Source of the DNA: Paulinella micropora
Lineage: Eukaryota; Cercozoa; Imbricatea; Euglyphida
Length of the DNA: 62,087 nt
Direction of reading: 5' to 3'
Assembly: GCA_009731375.1 (NCBI GenBank)
Contig: BJOX01000258.1
Location: 473,155-535,241 of the forward strand
The translations under genes were made by a program, and so were the position numbers. Under the pieces are notes generated by a model. That model was not told the DNA's origin. It worked only from the letters and a program-made list of their open reading frames with translations, and searched no databases. Shown here piece after piece: positions 57,081-62,087 of this stretch (position 1 is its first letter; every line of letters starts with the position of its first letter).

Positions 57081-57247
57081 ATGAAAGTTGTATTTATTGC
57101 ATTCAAAAAGGTATAGAAACAAAATTTAAATATGTGTATAAGCCGATGAGTGACTGGTGTGTTAGTTTTGATGAAGCTATCCCGCTAATCTGTGCGGGTG
57201 ATAGCTATTGGTATAGAACTCAACTATACGAGTGCTCACTTCTTTGA
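57081..57247 (+). pseudogene. Possible small plus-strand gene in the intergenic gap
   Basis: ATG 57081 opens MKVVFIAFKK. With a one-base shift near 57110 the adjoining frame runs KFKYVYKPMSDWCVSFDEAI then CAGDSYWYRTQLYECSLL, ending TGA 57245-57247. The aromatic- and Cys-containing composition is not that of random AT-rich DNA. It would converge with, and overlap by a few bases, the membrane-protein gene. No family recognised and short, so uncertain. Confidence 0.3.
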
Positions 57248-57591
57248 ACTAGATGGCGATGGAAGGCAAATGCCAATCAATAGTGTTAAAATACCTACAT
57301 AAGTGTTAGCAACCTCACACGGCAAGTTCTTTTCAGACAACCTCACGATACAAAGGGTTACAGTAGCGATAATGATAGCCATTTGAAACAGATACTTAAT
57401 AAGTCTGCTATCAGTGGGCCTATTTTTTATACAACAACAATTCCAGTTATCTTCCAATTCGTGCTCTGTTTTTTTTTCTCATTCTTTAATTCTACTTCAA
57501 GAACGCGAGACTTTAATTCAGGAGTTAGTTCGCCAACCATATCCATAATAGGGGGCGGTCTGTGAATTCTAGTTGTATTATTGTTGGCCAT
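57236..57591 (-). pseudogene. Two-helix membrane protein, one frameshift
   Basis: ATG 57589-57591 opens MANNNTTRIHRPPPIMDMVG and a polar helix (ELKSRVLEVELKNEK). At an A9 run near 57470 the frame shifts. The next frame gives DNWNCCCIKNRPTD, a hydrophobic helix (LFQMAIIIATVTLCIV), a short Cys-containing loop and a second helix (NTYVGILTLLIG), ending CLPSPSSSKK at 57236. The length is one base short of 119 codons. Small proteins with the NTY..iL...iG..LPSP ending are common in PLVs and giant viruses. They are probably virion or host membrane proteins; the role is unknown. Confidence 0.65.
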
Positions 57592-57621
57592 TAGACGGAA
57601 AAGCGACTGCTCGGATTTCTG

Positions 57622-58567
57622 CTAATTGGTTCGCTTGGTCTTGTAATATATATTAAGTAAAAGCTTGTTTTCTTTTTCTAAATTAATCATCTTTTCCGCC
57701 ATATGTTGAAAAGCACTTACCAATATTGGTATAAAACTTGTATATGATACTCCTTCTAAATTTTCATCTTCTCCTATTTTCATATCTGTCGCATCCACAA
57801 ACTCTGGAAATATCTTTTTTACCTCATCCGCTATAAATCCACAGTTCTTCTTTTCTTTCTTCTCATCTGATTTCCAATAATGTGAACAACAATTTAATTT
57901 CATTAGTTTCTTATAATAATCGCCACATTCTAATGTCTTAATATCTGCTTTCAATCTTCTGTCTGACGTAAAACCCCAAGCCCCATTTTGTGAAACATAG
58001 TTATAAGCAGAACCGACATCGCCATTTGAATTTGGTGTAGACCAAGCATAAAGCTGTGTGCCACTCCATCCAATCGCCCCTCTGTTATTACCTCCCGCAT
58101 TCGCCTTCAATACTATTCATGGCTCTGTGTTAATTGAGGGTCTTGTTCCTGATATGATTGAACCACCAGAGCCTGATGTCGTAACTGTGATACTACTGCT
58201 CGCCGATAATGTTGTTGCTGATACTCCCGCATTTGCCGTAATTGACTTTGAAGTGTAATTGCCGTGTTGTTATTCTGAATAATTCAGTTGAAGCACCATA
58301 ATAAAACACATGACTAGACCCCGAACTATCAACCTTGTATATTAATGTGCTATTAGCGATACCTAAACCATAAAATGCTGTTGTTGAACCTGTTCCGCCA
58401 TCATATCAAACCAGTTTATTGTTTGCTACTCCACTTCTATCAATGAAAACACTTTTACCAGCTCCAACTATTATGTTGTCGCTTGTTGTTATTGCCTTTG
58501 TTGTTAATAGACCTGCTGTGTTTATACTCATCGCCTCGGTCATTGTTACAGTTCCTGCCAGTGCGAC
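57622..58567 (-). pseudogene. Fibre-like protein with S74 chaperone domain, truncated
   Basis: The C-terminal domain (57622-57970) has the S74 / intramolecular chaperone signature SDRRLKADIKTLE, then CGFIADEVKKIFPEFVD and SYTSFIPILVSAFQHMAEKM, with a final coiled coil. In phage tailspikes and virus fibres this domain trimerises the protein and then cleaves itself off. Upstream is a Thr/Ser/Gly-rich beta-repeat shaft. TGA codons at 58117-58119 and 58406-58408 interrupt it, each one G-to-A step from Trp, and there is a frame change near 58258. The 5' end is lost: the frame meets a TATC microsatellite at 58567. Probably the receptor-binding fibre. Confidence 0.8.
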
Positions 58568-58575
58568 CTATGTAC

Positions 58576-58618
<43 letters not shown>

Positions 58619-58726
58619 ATCTATCTATCTTATCTATCTATCTTATCTATCTATCTATCTATCTATCTCTCTCTCTCACACACACACACACACATTCTTT
58701 GTCTCTCTTCTCTCTCTCTCTCACTC

Positions 58727-58765
<39 letters not shown>

Positions 58766-58779
58766 ACCTACCTACCTAC

Positions 58780-58813
<34 letters not shown>

Positions 58814-58849
58814 CTCTCTCTCTCTCTCACCTACCTATCTACCTATCTG

Positions 58850-58935
<86 letters not shown>

Positions 58936-58936
58936 T

Positions 58937-58986
<50 letters not shown>

Positions 58987-59070
58987 ATACTACTACTACT
59001 ACTTATACTACTACAACAACAACAACAACAACAACGAACATGTATGTATGTATGTATGTAGGTAGGTAGG
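58568..59070. repeat. TATC, TC, CA, ACT and CAA microsatellites
   Basis: A compound simple-sequence array replaces the right end of the viral element. It ends in ATGT and TAGG units. Confidence 0.95.
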
Positions 59071-59393
59071 TAGTATTTATGTATGCAATTTCATCCAGTA
59101 GCATGTCGGTAGGGGGTGACTTATTGGAAAGCACGGTACTGGCTCAGGAAATCCCAGGGTCTTCACCCCCACCGACATGGGGGAAGAAGGTAACAGGGTC
59201 TGTCCCTGATCACCAGGCTTGCTCTCCAATATTCCCGCTTTGATATCTGGAAGAAATATCCAAGCTGGACCCATCAGCAAGTACAGGCAATGCTGTTACA
59301 GCTTGGATGGACTTGGGTATATCATAGACATTCACTCACTCCAAGCGTTAACATGTGCAGGCACACATGAAAACTGTTTGTTTTGTTGTGCAG
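59071..59393. other. Unique sequence before the transposase exon
   Basis: Contains an imperfect palindrome around CCCACCGACATGGGGG (about 59168-59183) and two short related segments (GTCGGTAGGGGGTGA / TCACCCCCACCGAC, inverted, near 59105 and 59162). It ends in a T/G-rich tract and CAG, a likely 3' splice site at 59392-59393. Further 5' exons with the helix-turn-helix were not identified. Confidence 0.5.
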
Positions 59394-59629
59394 ATGAGAG
59401 GAGGTCGAGATGGGGCGGCGAGGAGAAGAGTACAACGCTTGCGAAAGAAAGATCTGGGGCTTACCTTGAAGACGGCAAGCGTGACCAGCATCAACAAATA
59501 TACAGGCGCGAATGCCATGACCATGTTTGCATACCTTTCGTACATCCCCACAGTTCCCAGACAGCAAGCTCTCTTTGTTGATGAATGCGCTTTTGTCGAG
59601 CGAGGTAAAGCATATTATGTGCTTGCATG
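59394..59629 (+). CDS. Tc1/mariner-type DD38E transposase, exon with first Asp
   Basis: Open frame after a good acceptor (TTTTGTTGTGCAG). It includes a basic segment (RRRVQRLRKKDLGLTLK), then NKYTGANAMTMFAYLSYIP and LFVDE, whose Asp (59580-59582) is the first catalytic residue of the IS630/Tc1/mariner DDE fold. It ends at a GT donor (59630-59631), leaving phase 2, which fits the acceptor of the next exon. The frame reads into the intron only a few bases before TAA. The N-terminal DNA-binding region must lie upstream and was not found, so this annotation is partial. Confidence 0.7.
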
Positions 59630-59729
59630 GTAATTGAAAGGTGCATGTTTGTGTATGCTAAGCAGAACTGTACCCTACGCGTGGTTGCCGAGCCATGCCT
59701 GGAGAACGAGTTATTTTGCACCGCGGCAT

Positions 59730-59774
<45 letters not shown>

Positions 59775-59935
59775 CTCTCTCTCTCATTCATTCATTCATT
59801 CACTCATTCACTCATTCACTCATTCACTCAATACTTCACTCATTCGCTCATTACTACTTTTACTACTACTACTACTACTACTAGTACTACTACTACTACT
59901 ACTACTACTTCCCACTGCAACTACTACTGCTACTA

Positions 59936-59971
<36 letters not shown>

Positions 59972-60212
59972 ACCTCTTATTTCATATATGTTATATCATA
60001 TTTCTTTTATCTTATATCATATTTTTATATCATATATCTTATATCATATATCATATATCATATATCATTTATTTTATATCATATATCTTTTATCATATAT
60101 CTCATACCATATATCATGTATCATATATCATATATCTTTTATCTTTTATCATATATCATATCTCATATATCATATCTCATATATCATATCTCATACATCA
60201 TATATCATATAC

Positions 60213-60249
<37 letters not shown>

Positions 60250-60279
60250 TTCTACTACTTCTACTAATATCACTTCTAT

Positions 60280-60329
<50 letters not shown>

Positions 60330-61399
60330 ATACCACTACTCCTTCTCCTACTACTACTACTACAACTACTTTTTCTTCTACTTCTACTGTTACCACTATT
60401 ACTACTACTTCTAATACTACTACTGCTTCTACTCTACTACTACTACTACTACTGCTTCTACTATTACTATTACCTACTACTTCTACTACTTCTTCTACTA
60501 TTACTTCTACTAGTTCTACTCATTCATTCACTCATTCATTCACTCATTCATTCACTCATTCACTCACTCATTCATTCACTCATTCACTCATTCACTCATT
60601 CACTCATTCACTCATTCACTCATTCATTCATTCATTCATTCATTCATTCGTTCATTCATTCATTCACTCATTCATTCATTCATTCATTCATTCACTAATT
60701 CATTCACTCATTCACTCACTCATTCACTATCGTTTTCCCCGTTGGCTGAATAAGAAAAAACAGTACCCTTTTAGCCTAGCCTAACAGTAGCCTAGCCTAG
60801 TAGTAGGCCTACATACATACGTTCATACATGCATACATGCATACATACATATATTGCATACACTTAATACATAAATACATACTAATTACATACTTACACA
60901 CATGCGTACATCATTCATTCACTCATTCATTCACTTTATTCACTCACTAGCTCATTTATTCATTCATTCACTCACTCATACTCATGCACTCATTCATTCA
61001 TTCATTCATTCATGCACTCATTCATGCACTCATTCATGCAGTCATTCATGCAGTCATTCATGCAGTCATTCATGCAATCATTCGTGCACTCATTCGTGCA
61101 CTCACTCATTCATTCACTCATTCACTCATTCACTCATTCACTCATTCACTCATTCACTCATTCACTCATTTATTCATTCACTCACTGTCATTCACTCATT
61201 CACTCATTCACTCACTCATTCACTCATTCACTCATTTATTCATTCACTCACTGTCATTCACTCATTCATTCATTCATTCATGCAAAAAACAGAAAAAGAT
61301 TATGTGCAGCACATGTGCAGCACATATGCTTTATGTGTGAATTGATAAGAATGAGTGAATCTATACACAGCGTGTATGCTATATTTGCTTTCTTGCCAG
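59630..61399 (+). repeat. 1.77-kb intron filled with simple repeats
   Basis: Bounded by GTAATTG and TTCTTGCCAG. Inside are a TC run (59733-59785), CATT/CACT arrays, ACT trinucleotide arrays, a TCATA block (59985-60215), further ACT arrays, long CATT/CACT arrays (60510-60730 and 60910-61280), and short ACAT arrays. No gene seen inside. Confidence 0.75.
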
Positions 61400-61841
61400 G
61401 GAGGATGACCAGCTGGCTCAAGACGGACGTTACGTGGTGACGTTTCTATCCTCGCTGCGCCATCACAGAGGAGGACCAATCTTGTCTCTCAAGAATGGAA
61501 CCAACAGTGCGGTGGACTTCGCCGACGCGCTGATGCATGGAGTGGAGGCGGGTGTCATCGTTGCAGGGGACCGCATCGTTATGGATAATGCAGCCATTCA
61601 CCACGCCCGTCAAGTGATCCCCGCGTTGAGAGTGCTCTTAGCTGGAATCGGGATCGAGATGGTATACTTACCCAAATATTCACCTGAACTGAATCCGGTG
61701 GAATTAGCCTTTCAATGGGCTAAGCAACATATCAGAAACGATGGAGCGGCGGGCCCTTTTGTGACAAGAATTCTTGCTGCATTTGCTGCTACTTGCACTC
61801 GGGAAAAAATGATCGCCGCATATGATCATTGCATTCCTTGA
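61400..61841 (+). CDS. Tc1/mariner-type DD38E transposase, C-terminal exon
   Basis: After the acceptor at 61398-61399 the frame runs to TGA 61839-61841. IVMDNAAIHHARQ carries the second catalytic Asp (61584-61586), and LPKYSPELNPVELAFQWAK carries the Glu (61701-61703). The two are separated by 38 residues, which defines a DD38E spacing within the IS630/Tc1/mariner superfamily. The YSPELNPVE signature is diagnostic. The coding frame is intact in this exon, so the copy may be young or the gene host-adopted. Terminal inverted repeats could not be recognised within the window. Confidence 0.85.
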
Positions 61842-62087
61842 TTTTTTGTGCCTGAGGCACTGTTCGTTATTCAAACAATAGTGTAGTAATACTATTATCA
61901 TAGCAATACTAGCTTCCCAGTGACTCATCCCGACGAGCGGCAAGCATGTTTTATTAAGTTGAAGTGTTTGCCAAAGTATCAATAGCTTAGTTAGCATTGA
62001 TATAATAAGTAAATATGATTTTTATTTTCATTGCAGTTGTATTCAGTTCGTGTCACTGTCGTGGCACGTACATTATTATTATTATTA
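61842..62087. other. 3' flank of the transposase, ends in ATT run
   Basis: AT-rich unique DNA with a short TTATTATTATTA run at the window end. No further gene recognised. Confidence 0.5.

Larger units (their letters stand above)
44391..58567. mobile_element. Endogenous Polinton-like virus, degraded
   Basis: About 14.2 kb of AT-rich, tightly packed genes that together define a PLV-type genome. They comprise protein-primed DNA polymerase B, double-jelly-roll major capsid protein, penton, adenain/Ulp1-like protease, packaging ATPase, lipase, HIRAN, an S74 fibre and small virion proteins. Left-hand replication genes are mostly on plus and morphogenesis genes on minus. No integrase or helicase was found. 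The left end carries hairpin repeats; the right end is cut by a TATC microsatellite within the fibre gene. About eleven genes carry frameshifts or stops, so this copy cannot produce virions as it stands. The virophage/Maverick branch is the alternative; the pPolB with lipase, S74 and HIRAN gene set favours a PLV. Confidence 0.9.

Noticed and set aside
46305-58408. Reassigned stop codons (UAA/UAG as Gln, UGA as Trp) in the viral genes
   Set aside because: TAA, TAG and TGA all also serve as real ends of viral genes here (penton TAA, HIRAN TAG, protease TGA), followed by AT-rich noncoding DNA. Read-through would fuse penton to capsid. Nonsense mutation is simpler.

Overview
The window is nuclear DNA of a eukaryote. 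It has GT-AG introns, a tRNA-derived SINE, the C-terminus of a LINE-type polyprotein, Tc1/mariner-type transposase exons and very large simple-repeat arrays. No host housekeeping gene fixes the lineage; a protist or alga or an invertebrate would all fit. The assembly has six N gaps, most of them beside homopolymer runs.

Region 1-28560 is almost entirely tetranucleotide and other microsatellites (TATC, TACC, CATC, ACAT, CA, TGTAA). They are interspersed with 30-110 bp 'core' sequences that recur with microsatellite spacers, and with copies of two dispersed repeat families. Family A is about 450 bp, with three dispersed copies, a 5'-truncated copy and a short 3' fragment. Family B is a LINE 3' end carrying an endonuclease-like domain. 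Both families end in the same ATCTCAT(CTAT)n tail, so they look like a LINE/SINE pair.

Region 28565-33063 is a host-type Ser/Pro-rich reading frame split by a 3.73-kb DNA transposon. The transposon has about 40-bp terminal inverted repeats, a CCAA target duplication and an intact 793-codon transposase-like gene. Region 33064-44390 holds AAT arrays, a MITE-like element, a rearranged 4.4-kb element bounded by an inverted repeat (37451-41867), and purine-rich and 280-bp tandem repeats.

Region 44391-58567 is the most interesting part: an AT-rich, gene-dense endogenous virus of the Polinton-like virus (PLV) type. Plus-strand genes on the left are a HIRAN protein, a small basic protein, a protein-primed family B DNA polymerase and an ExoX-C-like protein. 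Minus-strand genes, mostly on the right, are a class 3 lipase, a virion protein, the double-jelly-roll major capsid protein, penton protein, Ulp1/adenain-like maturation protease, a small basic virion-type protein, FtsK/HerA-type packaging ATPase, another structural candidate, a two-helix membrane protein and an S74-chaperone fibre. Together they form a replication module and a virion morphogenesis module. Most genes are broken by single-base indels in short homopolymers or by stop codons one C-to-T or G-to-A step from CAA, CAG or TGG. A 216-bp inversion swaps the 3' ends of the polymerase and lipase genes. The right end is cut by a TATC microsatellite inside the fibre gene, and no matching right terminal repeat is visible.

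Region 58568-62087 carries more microsatellites and a DD38E Tc1/mariner-type transposase whose coding exons flank a 1.77-kb microsatellite-filled intron.
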